Of a DNA stretch of 64,000 nucleotides, positions 1-8,618 are shown piece after piece. The position numbers were made by a program, and so were the translations under genes. Source of the DNA: JAHRAW01 sp965249835 (GTDB lineage: Bacteria; Pseudomonadota; Gammaproteobacteria; Arenicellales; Poriferihabitantaceae). Location of the stretch: positions 62,001 through 126,000 of the forward strand of contig CBDFMY010000001.1 in assembly GCA_965249835.1 (NCBI GenBank), in the 5' to 3' direction. Numbering within the stretch: the stretch's first letter is position 1; each line of letters opens with the position of its first letter. The notes under the pieces are model-generated. The model saw only the letters and a program-made list of their open reading frames with translations, did not search any database and had not been told where the DNA came from.

Positions 1-861
1 CCCACTTGCATGGTCTTTCAATCCCTCGCGCTTTTCCCCCACATGAGCGTCGGGAAAAACATCGAGTTTCCTTTAAAGATTAAAGGCCAATCGGCGGGAG
101 CGCGTCGTCAGCGTGTGTTGGAGTTGCTTAAACTGCTGCGCTTGCCTCCGGACTATTACGATAAGAGGGTTACTCAATGCTCCGGCGGAGAGCAACAACG
201 GGTTGCACTCGCTCGCGCTCTGGCGTTTGACCCGGAAATATTGTTCTTTGATGAGCCTTTGTCGGCGTTGGATTATCGGTTGCGAAAGTCATTGGAAAAA
301 GAACTAAAGGAATTGCACAACCGAACTGGAAAAACTTTTGTGTATGTCACTCACAGTTTGGAGGAGGCAATGGTGATGTCCGACCGGATTGCGATTATGA
401 ATTCCGGAGAATTCGAACAAATTGCCGCCGCTGATGAAATCTATGCCAAACCGGTGAGTCGTTTTGTCGCCGAGTTCATGGGCGAAGTGAATTTGTTTGA
501 ACTGACCGCCGCTGAAAATGGTTTTCAAATTGGCGGTGTGGAGATTCATGCGCATGAAAAAACCAAAGCATTCGATGATTTTTTGGCGCAACATGGGCAT
601 GGAACTTTGATGGTAAGGCCGGAGTTTGTTCGGTTTCTCGATTTAGGCGAAGTCGCAGATTTCATTGTTGTGGGATCATTGCGCATCCAGTATGCACTGG
701 GCTCACGTATACAATATGAGGTTGACACCACAAACGGTGAGAACATGATTGTAGAGAAACTGCGGGAATACTGTTATCAAGGGAAGGTCGGAGATACCGT
801 GAGAATCGGATGGAATGTTGAAGACACCCACTTAATCGGAGCGAATAATGGAACGCATTGA
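1..861 (+). CDS. ABC transporter ATP-binding protein, PotA-like (5' truncated by window)
   Basis: Energises import by the two permeases that follow; the family (PotA/FbpC type) serves polyamine-, iron- or opine-type importers at the inner membrane. The reading frame is open to base 1, so the true start and Walker A lie outside. Visible are the Q-loop (VFQSLALFPHM), the ABC signature CSGGEQQRV, Walker B ending FFDEPLSALD and the H-loop VTHSLEEA, followed by a C-terminal TOBE-like regulatory region. It overlaps the first permease by 14 nt, so the genes are cotranscribed. No substrate-binding protein is in the window; it presumably lies upstream. Position ahead of the microcompartment genes suggests it imports the substrate they degrade. 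The family call is firm, the substrate unknown. Confidence 0.9.
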   Translation, partial: PTCMVFQSLALFPHMSVGKNIEFPLKIKGQSAGARRQRVLELLKLLRLPPDYYDKRVTQCSGGEQQRVALARALAFDPEILFFDEPLSALDYRLRKSLEKELKELHNRTGKTFVYVTHSLEEAMVMSDRIAIMNSGEFEQIAAADEIYAKPVSRFVAEFMGEVNLFELTAAENGFQIGGVEIHAHEKTKAFDDFLAQHGHGTLMVRPEFVRFLDLGEVADFIVVGSLRIQYALGSRIQYEVDTTNGENMIVEKLREYCYQGKVGDTVRIGWNVEDTHLIGANNGTH

Positions 862-1702
862 TAAGCGACTCGGACTCCTGTCTTCGGTGCCTTTGTTCGC
901 GGTGTTGGGATTGTTCTTTTTTGCACCACTCACGGTTGTCTTGATTTTCTCAATCATGCCCAGAAGAGTTTTTGATTTGGCGCATGTGCCGGACTTTTCG
1001 GCATATGCGGTATTTTTCGAGCACGGATATTACGGGCCTTTACTCTGGTCGCTGGGGATGGCGATTGCATCTACACTTATTTTATTTGTTGTCTCGTGGC
1101 CTTTGGCATTTGGCATGGCCAAAGTGTTTAAACGCTTTACGTTGGTTATTACGATTTTGGTGGTCGTGAGCCTGTTTGTTTCAGAGAATATACGCCTGTT
1201 TGGATGGGTGTTGACCTTAATGAAAGGTGGGTTGCTGGAGGGCTATTCGCGCGCCCTGACCGGTGAAGGATTTGAAAGTCCATTGTATAAAGTACCGGTC
1301 ATTATTTTTGGACTGGTTTACGTATATTTTCCTTTCATGCTGTTTCCATTGGCGCAGGGAATCGCGATGATTCCGGACGATGCGCGACAAGCCGCCGCTG
1401 ATTTGGGTGCCTCGCGTTGGCGCATCTTAGTCGAGATAGACCTGCCGCTGGCAGCCCCCGGAATCGTTGTCGGGTCACTGCTAAGTTTCGTGCTCGCCGC
1501 CGGTGCTCTTGCAGAGAGCAAACTGCTTGGTGGCCAAACCATCATTGTGATTGCGGATGAAGTGGAAACTGCTTTCACTTACGGGCAAGATTGGCCGCTT
1601 GGGTCAGCGCTTTCGGTTATATTAATCGCCATTATCGGATCTTTGGCGGTATTTGGGATATCGCGAGTAGATCTTGACACGATTATGGGCAGGAGGCGCT
1701 GA
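848..1702 (+). CDS. ABC transporter permease, PotB-like
   Basis: Inner-membrane permease of the polyamine/Fe3+-type importer family, 284 aa. About six hydrophobic segments are visible, the first near residues 12-35. The cytoplasmic EAA loop that docks on the ATPase is at about residues 175-198 (AADLGASRWRILVEIDLPLA). The start overlaps the ATPase gene by 14 nt, and the stop overlaps the start of the second permease by one base (TGATG), indicating translational coupling. Substrate cannot be read from the sequence. Context with an amino-alcohol type microcompartment makes a small cationic amine a reasonable guess. Confidence 0.9.
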   Translation: MERIDKRLGLLSSVPLFAVLGLFFFAPLTVVLIFSIMPRRVFDLAHVPDFSAYAVFFEHGYYGPLLWSLGMAIASTLILFVVSWPLAFGMAKVFKRFTLVITILVVVSLFVSENIRLFGWVLTLMKGGLLEGYSRALTGEGFESPLYKVPVIIFGLVYVYFPFMLFPLAQGIAMIPDDARQAAADLGASRWRILVEIDLPLAAPGIVVGSLLSFVLAAGALAESKLLGGQTIIVIADEVETAFTYGQDWPLGSALSVILIAIIGSLAVFGISRVDLDTIMGRRR

Positions 1703-2520
1703 TGAGTCCTTCTTACTCGGTTCGACTTTCGCTCTTTTTGTATGGACTGGTGACAATCATCGTTCTGTATATTCCGCTGGTATCTGTAACTTTCGCCTCA
1801 ATATCTAAAACGAGGTATCTGTCGTTTCCGATAAAACGTTACTCAGCGGTGTGGTATGGGCGTGCTATTGAAAGTTCGACGGTCAGCGATATCGTTTTTA
1901 CTTCGCTGAAAATTGCTGTCATTGTAACGATTTTATCGATGGTGATAGGATTTTTCGGCGCGCTTGCTTTCGCACGCTATAAGTGGCGCTTCCGCTCGCT
2001 GTTTCAGAAGTTGGTTTTGCTGCCCATATTTTTTCCTCAAACTGTTTTGGGTTTGGCTTTGCTGTTATGGTTCAATTCAATCGGTATTATACCCAGTTGG
2101 AAAACCGCAGTCGTCTCGCATCTGGTTTGGATATCGCCGATAGCCACATTAATTATTGCCATACGCGCCTATTCATTCGACCCCTCATTGGAAGAGGCGG
2201 CACGCGATATGGGAGCATCCACTTGGGGAATCTTGCGGGAAGTAACGGGTCCATTGCTGTTACCCGGGGTTATTTCAGCCGGGCTGTTTTCATTTCTGCT
2301 GAGTTGGGGAAATTTTCCGTTGTCACTATTCACAACTGGTGCCGATTCAACCTTGCCGGAATGGCTCTACGCAAAAATGGTTTCGGGGTATTCGCCGCTG
2401 GTGCCGACAGTCGGGGTATTATCTATATTGGCTTCCGCATTTGTTGTCGTATTGGCGATTTTTGTTCATTTAGCGGCGATTCAATTCAGGCGGAAATATT
2501 TGTCGCACACTCATACTTGA
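1702..2520 (+). CDS. ABC transporter permease, PotC-like
   Basis: Second permease subunit, 272 aa, forming the heterodimeric channel with the preceding PotB-like protein. It has six predicted membrane segments and an EAA loop at about residues 158-180 (AARDMGASTWGILREVTGPL). Its start codon shares a base with the stop of the upstream gene. A 13-nt gap separates it from the dehydrogenase gene, so importer and catabolic genes appear to be one transcript. In PotABCD-like importers the binding protein is usually a separate gene; none follows here. Confidence 0.9.
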   Translation: MSPSYSVRLSLFLYGLVTIIVLYIPLVSVTFASISKTRYLSFPIKRYSAVWYGRAIESSTVSDIVFTSLKIAVIVTILSMVIGFFGALAFARYKWRFRSLFQKLVLLPIFFPQTVLGLALLLWFNSIGIIPSWKTAVVSHLVWISPIATLIIAIRAYSFDPSLEEAARDMGASTWGILREVTGPLLLPGVISAGLFSFLLSWGNFPLSLFTTGADSTLPEWLYAKMVSGYSPLVPTVGVLSILASAFVVVLAIFVHLAAIQFRRKYLSHTHT

Positions 2521-2533
2521 GGATAAAACTACC

Positions 2534-3313
2534 ATGCTTACTTCGATTCAAAACAAAAGTGTGATTGTTACCGGTGGTTCTAAAGGAATTGGCCGTGGTA
2601 TTGCCGGAGTATTTGCGCAACAAGGTGCACAGGTTACGATTGTCGCACGCGAAAAAGAGGCGTTGCTCGCCGCTCGCGATGACATGAAAACCGCGGGTGG
2701 AAATGTTTCTTGTGTGCAGTGTGATGTCAGCGACTGGGATAGTGTCAGTTCTATGGTGCGGGAAGTTGCGGCAGAAAATCATGCTGTTGACATACTTTGC
2801 GCCAACGCCGGTGCTTTTCCACAAACAAAAATCATCGACATGGATCCGTCGGAATGGGATCAAGTCATGGCGACCAATCTGCGCTCGGCATTTCTTTGTG
2901 TAAAAGCGTGTATCCCGCAGTTTGAAAAAGCTGGCAAAGGGCGTGTGGTGTTAACTTCGTCCATTACCGGACCGGTAACCGGCTTCCCTGGATGGGCGCA
3001 CTACGGTGCGTCAAAATCCGGGCAACTTGGTTTCTTGAAAACCGCGGCGATGGAATTATCCAAATACAACACCACTATCAACGCCGTTTTACCCGGAAAC
3101 ATCTACACCGAAGGTTTGCAGGATTTAGGACAGGAGTATCTCAATACGATGGCGGCATCTATTCCCTTGAAGCGATTAGGCAACGTGCGGGACATCGGCA
3201 ACGCCGCGCTATTTTTTGCATCCGATGAGGCGGCCTACATTACCGGACAATCGTTGATTGTGGATGGCGGGCAGATACTGCCCGAATCTCTTGAGGCGAT
3301 GGATGAAATCTGA
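2534..3313 (+). CDS. Short-chain dehydrogenase/reductase, candidate 1-amino-2-propanol dehydrogenase
   Basis: A 259-aa classical SDR. The Rossmann motif TGGSKGIGRG is at residues 13-22, NAG at 91-93, catalytic Ser at 142/143, and the YxxxK pair is Tyr157/Lys161. IVDGG near the C-terminus is typical. NAD(P) dependence is certain by family. The substrate is inferred: RMM-type microcompartment loci of Rhodococcus and Mycobacterium carry an SDR acting on 1-amino-2-propanol, and the neighbours here are the same enzyme set. It could instead regenerate NAD+ by reducing the aldehyde. No encapsulation peptide is visible at either end, so it may be cytosolic or enter by partnering. Confidence 0.82.
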   Translation: MLTSIQNKSVIVTGGSKGIGRGIAGVFAQQGAQVTIVAREKEALLAARDDMKTAGGNVSCVQCDVSDWDSVSSMVREVAAENHAVDILCANAGAFPQTKIIDMDPSEWDQVMATNLRSAFLCVKACIPQFEKAGKGRVVLTSSITGPVTGFPGWAHYGASKSGQLGFLKTAAMELSKYNTTINAVLPGNIYTEGLQDLGQEYLNTMAASIPLKRLGNVRDIGNAALFFASDEAAYITGQSLIVDGGQILPESLEAMDEI

Positions 3314-3348
3314 TTTACATAGCAAACATCAGACTACGAGGGAAATGG

Positions 3349-4353
3349 ATGAACGACAGTGCTTTGCCTGCAAATATTCTGCCGGAGAAATTGGATATGC
3401 TGGCGAACAGCTCGTTGCATTTATGGGAAATGGTTCCAAAAGGTGCCACGGCTCGATTAATTAACGTTTCCGAGAATACTACCTACCTTGTGGATGCGCC
3501 GGGGTGGAAATCCGTGTTGCGCCTGCATCGGGAGAACTATCATACTGAAATAGAAATCAACAGCGAACTGAGTTGGTGCGCCGCGCTGAGACGAGAAGGC
3601 ATCGTTGCCACTCCCGATGTCTATCCCGGGCGAGACGGCAAAACGGTGCAATCAAGCATCGGCTGTGGTTTATCGACTCCTCAACATATGGTCATGTTTC
3701 ACTTCGTAGAAGGGCGTCAGCCCGATGAAAGTGAACATATGGAGTCACATTTTGAAGAGTTGGGTGCGATGGCTGCGCGCATGCACACGCACTCTATTGG
3801 CTGGGCGCGCCCCGATTTTTTTAAACGCCACAAATGGGATATTGACACCATATTCGGCGCCAATCCAACATGGGGAAACTGGAGATCAGCCCCGAATATC
3901 ACCGCTGACATTGAAAAAATTTTACGCCGTGCGGAAAACGCAGTCATCAAACACTTGTCCGCATTCGGCAAGAGCACGAAGCGATATGGGCTTATTCATG
4001 CGGATATGCGCCTGGCGAATCTGTTGGTGAGTGATGTCGGAACGCACCTGATTGATTTCGATGATTGTGGTATGAGTTGGTTTCTTTATGACCTTGCCGC
4101 CGGAATCAGTTTTATCGAAGATCATCACCAGGTACCCGAAATTAAATCTGCGTGGGTGAGGGGGTATCAAAAAGTGCGACCACTGTCGAAATACGAATGC
4201 GATCAAATCGATACATTCGTGATGCTGCGCAGACTTGCTTTATTGGCATGGATTGGAAGCCACATGGAGTCACCCGAACCCCAAGCGCTGGCACCGGATT
4301 TCGCCTGCATAACCGCCGAACTCGCCACCGACTACCTTCGGAGATTTGAATAA
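3349..4353 (+). CDS. APH/choline kinase-family phosphotransferase, candidate amino-alcohol kinase
   Basis: A 334-aa protein kinase-like fold enzyme. The catalytic loop HADMRLAN has Asp219 and Asn224, and the metal-binding DFD-type motif has Asp236. This family phosphorylates hydroxyls of choline, ethanolamine, homoserine or aminoglycosides. Next to a class III PLP enzyme and an aldehyde dehydrogenase, the best inference is ATP-dependent O-phosphorylation of an amino alcohol such as 1-amino-2-propanol or ethanolamine. This gives the substrate for phospho-elimination. An antibiotic-resistance role is unlikely given the operon. The gap to the SDR is 35 nt; 89 nt follow before the next gene. Confidence 0.8.
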   Translation: MNDSALPANILPEKLDMLANSSLHLWEMVPKGATARLINVSENTTYLVDAPGWKSVLRLHRENYHTEIEINSELSWCAALRREGIVATPDVYPGRDGKTVQSSIGCGLSTPQHMVMFHFVEGRQPDESEHMESHFEELGAMAARMHTHSIGWARPDFFKRHKWDIDTIFGANPTWGNWRSAPNITADIEKILRRAENAVIKHLSAFGKSTKRYGLIHADMRLANLLVSDVGTHLIDFDDCGMSWFLYDLAAGISFIEDHHQVPEIKSAWVRGYQKVRPLSKYECDQIDTFVMLRRLALLAWIGSHMESPEPQALAPDFACITAELATDYLRRFE

Positions 4354-4442
4354 TCTGTGTCAAGTTTTTCAGATTAGCTGTCAAGCGGTTAAACCCTTGA
4401 TGCTCGAATCTACCGCCAGCATCAGTAGCGGTAGCGGAAGCA

Positions 4443-5723
4443 ATGAACATTGAAAAGCATGAACTTATAGAGCGGTCGAAAGAATTCTGGAATCCCGGGA
4501 AGACCCAGGATTGGCAGGACATGGGAGTTGATCTCGTGATTGATCGTCGTGAAGGCTATTTTTTGTTCGATATGGACGGTCATCGCTTGTTCGACCTTCA
4601 TCTTAATGGCGGCACCTACAATTTGGGGCACCGCAACCCCGAGTTGGTGGAAGTGCTAAAGGCCGGAACCAATCGCTTTGACATGGGAAATCACCATTTT
4701 CCCGCAATTGCACGCACTGCATTGGCGGAAGCTTTAGCCGCCTGTGCACCGGCTGCGGACATGAAATATACCGCCTACGGATCCGGCGGTGCTGAAGCCA
4801 TAGACATTGCGTTGAAAACTGCGCGGCATGCATCCCAAAAACGAAAAATTGTCTCAATCATCAAAGGCTATCACGGGCATACCGGGCTCGCAGTGCAAGC
4901 CGGTGATGAGCGCTTCTCCAAACTATTTCTTTCCGAAGACACTCAAGGCGAGTTTATTCATGTGCCTTTCAACGATTTGAATGCGATGGAGGATGCGCTT
5001 ACAAACCGTGATGTCGCCGCAGTAATTATGGAATCCATCCCTGCGACTTACGGTTTTCCAATGCCGCACGAAGGATATCTGTCGGGGGTGAAGAGTCTTT
5101 GCGAGCGCTATGATGCTTTTTACATCGCGGACGAAGTGCAAACCGGGTTGATGAGAAGCGGCGAGATGTGGTGTTGCAACAAATACGATGTCGAGCCCGA
5201 CATCATGGTAACCGGGAAAGGAATTTCGGGCGGACTGTATCCGATTGCCTGCACGTTGATAAGCGAGAAGTGCGGAGGCTGGCTGAAACAAGATGGATTC
5301 GGTCATATCTCCACGACTGGCGGTGCCGAACTTGGTTGCGTGGTCGCCATGAAAACTTTGGAGATAGTGCAACGCCCCGAAGTAAAAATAATGGTACGGG
5401 TCATATCCGATTACTTGCGGGTCGGGTTGGAAAAAATTATGGCGGAGCACCCCGACTTTTTTATCGGGATCAGGCAACATGGTTTAATTATGGGGCTTGA
5501 ATTCAACCACGAATACGGTGCCAAGTTCGTGATGAAGCATCTATACAACAACGGTGTTTGGGCGATTTTTTCGACTCTCGACCCGCGCGTGTTGCAATTC
5601 AAACCGGGAGCTTTGCTGGCTCAGGATGAAGCCGATGAAATCTTGCGCCGAGTCGAGATTGGCGTCGATTTGGCGCAACAGGAAGCCCTGGGGAAAGGGA
5701 AAGGACGAAGGATAATTCAATGA
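4443..5723 (+). CDS. Class III PLP-dependent aminotransferase or amino-alcohol-phosphate phospho-lyase
   Basis: A 426-aa fold-type I PLP enzyme. It shows the phosphate-binding GSGGAEA stretch, DEVQTGLMRSG with the ring-binding Asp, and the Schiff-base Lys259 in VTGKGISGG. Most class III members are omega-amino acid or glutamate-semialdehyde transaminases, but one branch (ethanolamine-phosphate phospho-lyases) eliminates phosphate and ammonia to leave an aldehyde. The upstream kinase and downstream acylating-type aldehyde dehydrogenase favour the lyase role, giving acetaldehyde or propionaldehyde. The alternative is transamination of aminoacetone. The stop overlaps the aldehyde dehydrogenase start by 4 nt. 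Confidence 0.82.
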   Translation: MNIEKHELIERSKEFWNPGKTQDWQDMGVDLVIDRREGYFLFDMDGHRLFDLHLNGGTYNLGHRNPELVEVLKAGTNRFDMGNHHFPAIARTALAEALAACAPAADMKYTAYGSGGAEAIDIALKTARHASQKRKIVSIIKGYHGHTGLAVQAGDERFSKLFLSEDTQGEFIHVPFNDLNAMEDALTNRDVAAVIMESIPATYGFPMPHEGYLSGVKSLCERYDAFYIADEVQTGLMRSGEMWCCNKYDVEPDIMVTGKGISGGLYPIACTLISEKCGGWLKQDGFGHISTTGGAELGCVVAMKTLEIVQRPEVKIMVRVISDYLRVGLEKIMAEHPDFFIGIRQHGLIMGLEFNHEYGAKFVMKHLYNNGVWAIFSTLDPRVLQFKPGALLAQDEADEILRRVEIGVDLAQQEALGKGKGRRIIQ

Positions 5724-7285
5724 AACCGAAAATCCGAACATTGGTGGACATCTCTAGCGCGCCGGCCACATTGCAGGGACAGGCGGATATTGTGCTTGGG
5801 CATTCCCGCTGGGCGGCGGCGGTTTTCCAACGATATGACAGAAGATCCACCTTGAAAATCGTTGATGCGGTAGCGGCGACTGCCCATGAAAATGCGCAAT
5901 ACTATGCCGATTGGGCGGTTAAGGAGACCGGGTTTGGTGTTGCTGCGCACAAAAAAATTAAAAACGAACTGACCGCATATCCGTTGACGGAATTTTATCG
6001 TGAACAGGATTTTGTCAATGCGCGCTTTGACGAAGATAGAAAAATAGTTGAGATTCCCCGCGCTGCTGGCGTTATTTTTGCCTTGACACCTTCAACTAAT
6101 CCCATCGCGACATTAAATTGCAAAATTATTCTTGCCCTAATGACTCGCAACGCGATTGTTATCAGCCCTCACCCGGCGGCGAAGGCGTGTTGTATTGACG
6201 CAGCGAAAAAACTTTCGGATGCTGCGGTTTCGGCGGGTGCTCCACAAGGTGTGGTGAAGATACTGGAAGAGCCAACTATCCCGTTGGTCGAGGCATTCAT
6301 GGCTTCTGAAAAAACCAACGTTATTCTTGCCACGGGCGGAACGCCAATGGTGCGTGCCGCTTATTCATCATCCAATCCGGCGATTGGTGTTGGTCCTGGA
6401 AACGCGCCGGTGTTGGTGGATTCGACCGCCGATATATTGAAAGCGGCGCAACGCATCGTAGACAGCAAGAGTTTCGACAATTCGGTGCTGTGTACCAGCG
6501 AGAGCGTGTTGATCACGTTGCCCGATACTCGGCAGGAACTGGAGCAAGCACTGAGAGTCAGTCATGCTCATTTATGCAACGAAGAGGAAACTGGTCACCT
6601 GCGTCGATTATTATTCCACGACCGCGGATTCAATGTGGAGTGTATCGGTCGGGACGCGACCTGGATCGCGCAGGAATGCGGAATTAGTGTTGCCAGGAAC
6701 ACCAAGATTTTGGTCGCGCCAATAACAAAAATCGGGCCGGAGGAACCGTTGAGTCGAGAGAAACTATGCCCGGTTCTTGCTTTTCATATTGCTAAAAATA
6801 TCCCGCAGGCGATAGATCATGCCAAAGCGGTTCTTCGCCTGACCGGTGCCGGACATTCGGCAGCAATCCACAGCATGGACCAGCGCACGGCAATGGCATA
6901 TGCAAGTTCCATAGAAGCCTATCGCGTGGTGGTGAATGCTCCCTGCTCTCAGGGTGCCGCCGGTTTCGCGACCAATCTCGCCCCCACATTTACAATCGGC
7001 ACCGGATACTTTGGGCGCTCGTCAATCGGTGAAAATGTAGGTCCGCAACATCTCGTTCACTGGACCAAAATGGCCTACAACTCGGACCACTTGGAAGAGT
7101 TCGGCGGCTATCGTGGACTAAACCCGGTCTTTGATGGACCGCTGCCCAACGCACCTTCCGATGGTGTTACCGGTTCGCCATCCGCCCGACGTGCGGATGA
7201 TCGCCCGGCTACTATTGATAGCGTGGACCGGAATGAATTGCGGCGCCTGATTGCCGAAGAACTGAAAGACCTGATGCGGAAATGA
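5720..7285 (+). CDS. Microcompartment aldehyde dehydrogenase (acetaldehyde/propionaldehyde dehydrogenase-like) with C-terminal encapsulation helix
   Basis: A 521-aa enzyme of the EutE/PduP/AdhE-N branch. The nucleophile is Cys258 in DNSVLCTSES, the usual context of CoA-acylating aldehyde dehydrogenases, and a glycine-rich GVGPGNAP precedes it. The body ends near residue 470. A proline/serine-rich linker then leads to the last ~20 residues (about 502-521, ELRRLIAEELKDLMRK), an amphipathic helix of the encapsulation-peptide type that targets cargo to shells. It probably converts the aldehyde from the PLP enzyme to acyl-CoA with NAD+ inside the compartment. It starts in a 4-nt overlap and ends 3 nt before the first shell gene. 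Confidence 0.88.
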   Translation: MKPKIRTLVDISSAPATLQGQADIVLGHSRWAAAVFQRYDRRSTLKIVDAVAATAHENAQYYADWAVKETGFGVAAHKKIKNELTAYPLTEFYREQDFVNARFDEDRKIVEIPRAAGVIFALTPSTNPIATLNCKIILALMTRNAIVISPHPAAKACCIDAAKKLSDAAVSAGAPQGVVKILEEPTIPLVEAFMASEKTNVILATGGTPMVRAAYSSSNPAIGVGPGNAPVLVDSTADILKAAQRIVDSKSFDNSVLCTSESVLITLPDTRQELEQALRVSHAHLCNEEETGHLRRLLFHDRGFNVECIGRDATWIAQECGISVARNTKILVAPITKIGPEEPLSREKLCPVLAFHIAKNIPQAIDHAKAVLRLTGAGHSAAIHSMDQRTAMAYASSIEAYRVVVNAPCSQGAAGFATNLAPTFTIGTGYFGRSSIGENVGPQHLVHWTKMAYNSDHLEEFGGYRGLNPVFDGPLPNAPSDGVTGSPSARRADDRPATIDSVDRNELRRLIAEELKDLMRK

Positions 7286-7288
7286 CTC

Positions 7289-7903
7289 ATGGCTGATCTG
7301 CGCGCCTTTATTTTTATCGACCAGTTGCAGCCGCAGACGCTGGCTTACCTATCCACTTGGATGAAAGGTAGCCTGCCGAGGCAAAACATGGCAGCCCAGG
7401 TCATTGAAATTGCGCCTGGGTTGGATGTGGAAGTGCTGACCGATATCGCCCTGAAGTGTGCAGATGTGCGGGTCGGGCTACTCGTGGTTGAGCGGCAATT
7501 CGGTACCATTGAGTTTCATTCTAAATCCACCGCAGAAGTAAAAATAGCCGGCCAAGCCGTGCTGGATGCGCTCGGTGCCAGCGACAAAAATCCAATGCCA
7601 CCGAAAATTTTGGCTTCAAAAATTGTTACGCACATTGATTCACAGCATGCATTCCTGGTGAATCGAAACAAATTGGGATCCATGGTCTTGGGCGGCGATA
7701 GTCTCTATTTGCTGGAATGTCAATCGGCTTCATATGCAATTCTTGCCTGCAACGAGGCGGAAAAAGCGGCTAACATTCGAGTGATTGACTATCGCATGGT
7801 CGGTGCCAATGGACGGTTGTATCTGGCGGGCGATGAAGCCGAAGTGCGCAATGCCCGAGAAGCGGCGGAATCAGCTTTCAGGGCGGTCGGGGGCGGCAAT
7901 TAA
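7289..7903 (+). CDS. Microcompartment shell protein, tandem-domain trimer type (BMC-T)
   Basis: A 204-aa protein made of two BMC folds in tandem, forming pseudohexameric trimers that tile the shell facets. The first domain has DIALKCADVRVGLLVVERQF (residues 50-69), a permuted-type BMC signature. The second ends with the ACNEAEKAANI and MVGANGRLYLAG segments. It is clearly paralogous to the 209-aa protein at 8928-9557 (shared ERQFG and MxGAxGR motifs). EutL-like permuted BMC-T proteins often have gated central pores, so a metabolite or cofactor conduit is plausible but not shown. It lies 3 nt after the aldehyde dehydrogenase; its last base overlaps the next start. Confidence 0.88.
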   Translation: MADLRAFIFIDQLQPQTLAYLSTWMKGSLPRQNMAAQVIEIAPGLDVEVLTDIALKCADVRVGLLVVERQFGTIEFHSKSTAEVKIAGQAVLDALGASDKNPMPPKILASKIVTHIDSQHAFLVNRNKLGSMVLGGDSLYLLECQSASYAILACNEAEKAANIRVIDYRMVGANGRLYLAGDEAEVRNAREAAESAFRAVGGGN

Positions 7904-8337
7904 TGTCCGACCTACGCATGCTCGTGCGCGAGATTCTCGCCGCCGAATTAGAAAAAATGAAGCAGCCTGATTGCGAACCGAGTGGGCGCGAGGAAATTGT
8001 TTCAATTTCAAATAACGCTGAATTGAGTGCTTTTGTTAAACGAGTCGCTTCGATGGCGCAAGACGGCGAATTTCGAATGAACATAGAGTCTGACAAATAT
8101 GTGTTTAAACTAGCGCAACATGGCAGTAAGCCGCCGGAGGCGCATCAGCCCCATTTCAAGCCAGCCGGGCAAGTGCCGACAATCAGGATTGAGCGCGGAT
8201 TGATTACCGAGAAAGAAGTTAAAAAGTTTCCGGAAGGGCTGAAGAATCTTTCGATTGGCAGGACGGTAAGGTTCACGCCGCTCGCAAACGACGAGATTCG
8301 CCAGCGCAACATTAAAGTTGAGAGGGTAACATCATGA
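7903..8337 (+). CDS. Microcompartment-associated protein of unknown function with N-terminal encapsulation-like helix
   Basis: A 144-aa protein that I do not recognise as an enzyme. Residues 3-20 (LRMLVREILAAELEKMK) form an amphipathic helix strikingly like the C-terminal helix of the aldehyde dehydrogenase. A short linker leads to a compact domain (about 32-75) and, after a Pro/His-rich stretch, a basic domain (95-144). It lies between the BMC-T and BMC-P genes with 1- and 4-nt overlaps, so its dose is tied to the shell proteins. It may be a scaffold linking cargo to shell, or a core-nucleating protein. No catalytic motif is seen. Confidence 0.72.
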   Translation: MSDLRMLVREILAAELEKMKQPDCEPSGREEIVSISNNAELSAFVKRVASMAQDGEFRMNIESDKYVFKLAQHGSKPPEAHQPHFKPAGQVPTIRIERGLITEKEVKKFPEGLKNLSIGRTVRFTPLANDEIRQRNIKVERVTS

Positions 8338-8576
8338 TACGAGGACGAGTAATTGGTCAAATTTGGTCGTCCAAACACATTGAGAGTGTGCCGAATGGTG
8401 CTCTGTTGGAAATCGAGACAGATGAAGGCGAAAAATTAATCGCCTTTGATCCATTGGGTTGTGCTGAAGGTGAAGCAGTTCTGATAACTCGAGGTTCAGT
8501 AGCCTCGAATTATTTCTCCGGTATCAATGCGCCAATTGATGCATTGATTATCGGCTCTATCGATGAAAGCACTTAA
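8334..8576 (+). CDS. Microcompartment vertex protein, EutN/CcmL family (BMC-P)
   Basis: An 80-aa protein of the EutN/CcmL family, whose pentamers cap the twelve vertices of the shell. It starts with the diagnostic MIRGRVIGQIWSSKHIESV strand pattern and contains FDPLGCAEGEAVLI and the family's G-S-x-A segment (RGSVAS). Length is typical (80-100 aa). It overlaps the preceding gene by 4 nt. With BMC-H and two BMC-T proteins it makes a minimal complete shell set, so a closed compartment is expected. Confidence 0.92.
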   Translation: MIRGRVIGQIWSSKHIESVPNGALLEIETDEGEKLIAFDPLGCAEGEAVLITRGSVASNYFSGINAPIDALIIGSIDEST

Positions 8577-8618
8577 GCTTTTATTACTATTTAACCGTTT
8601 AACATTGGAGAATTTATT

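Noticed and set aside
3349..4353. Aminoglycoside resistance gene
   Set aside because: The APH fold is shared with metabolic kinases and the gene is embedded in a catabolic microcompartment operon.
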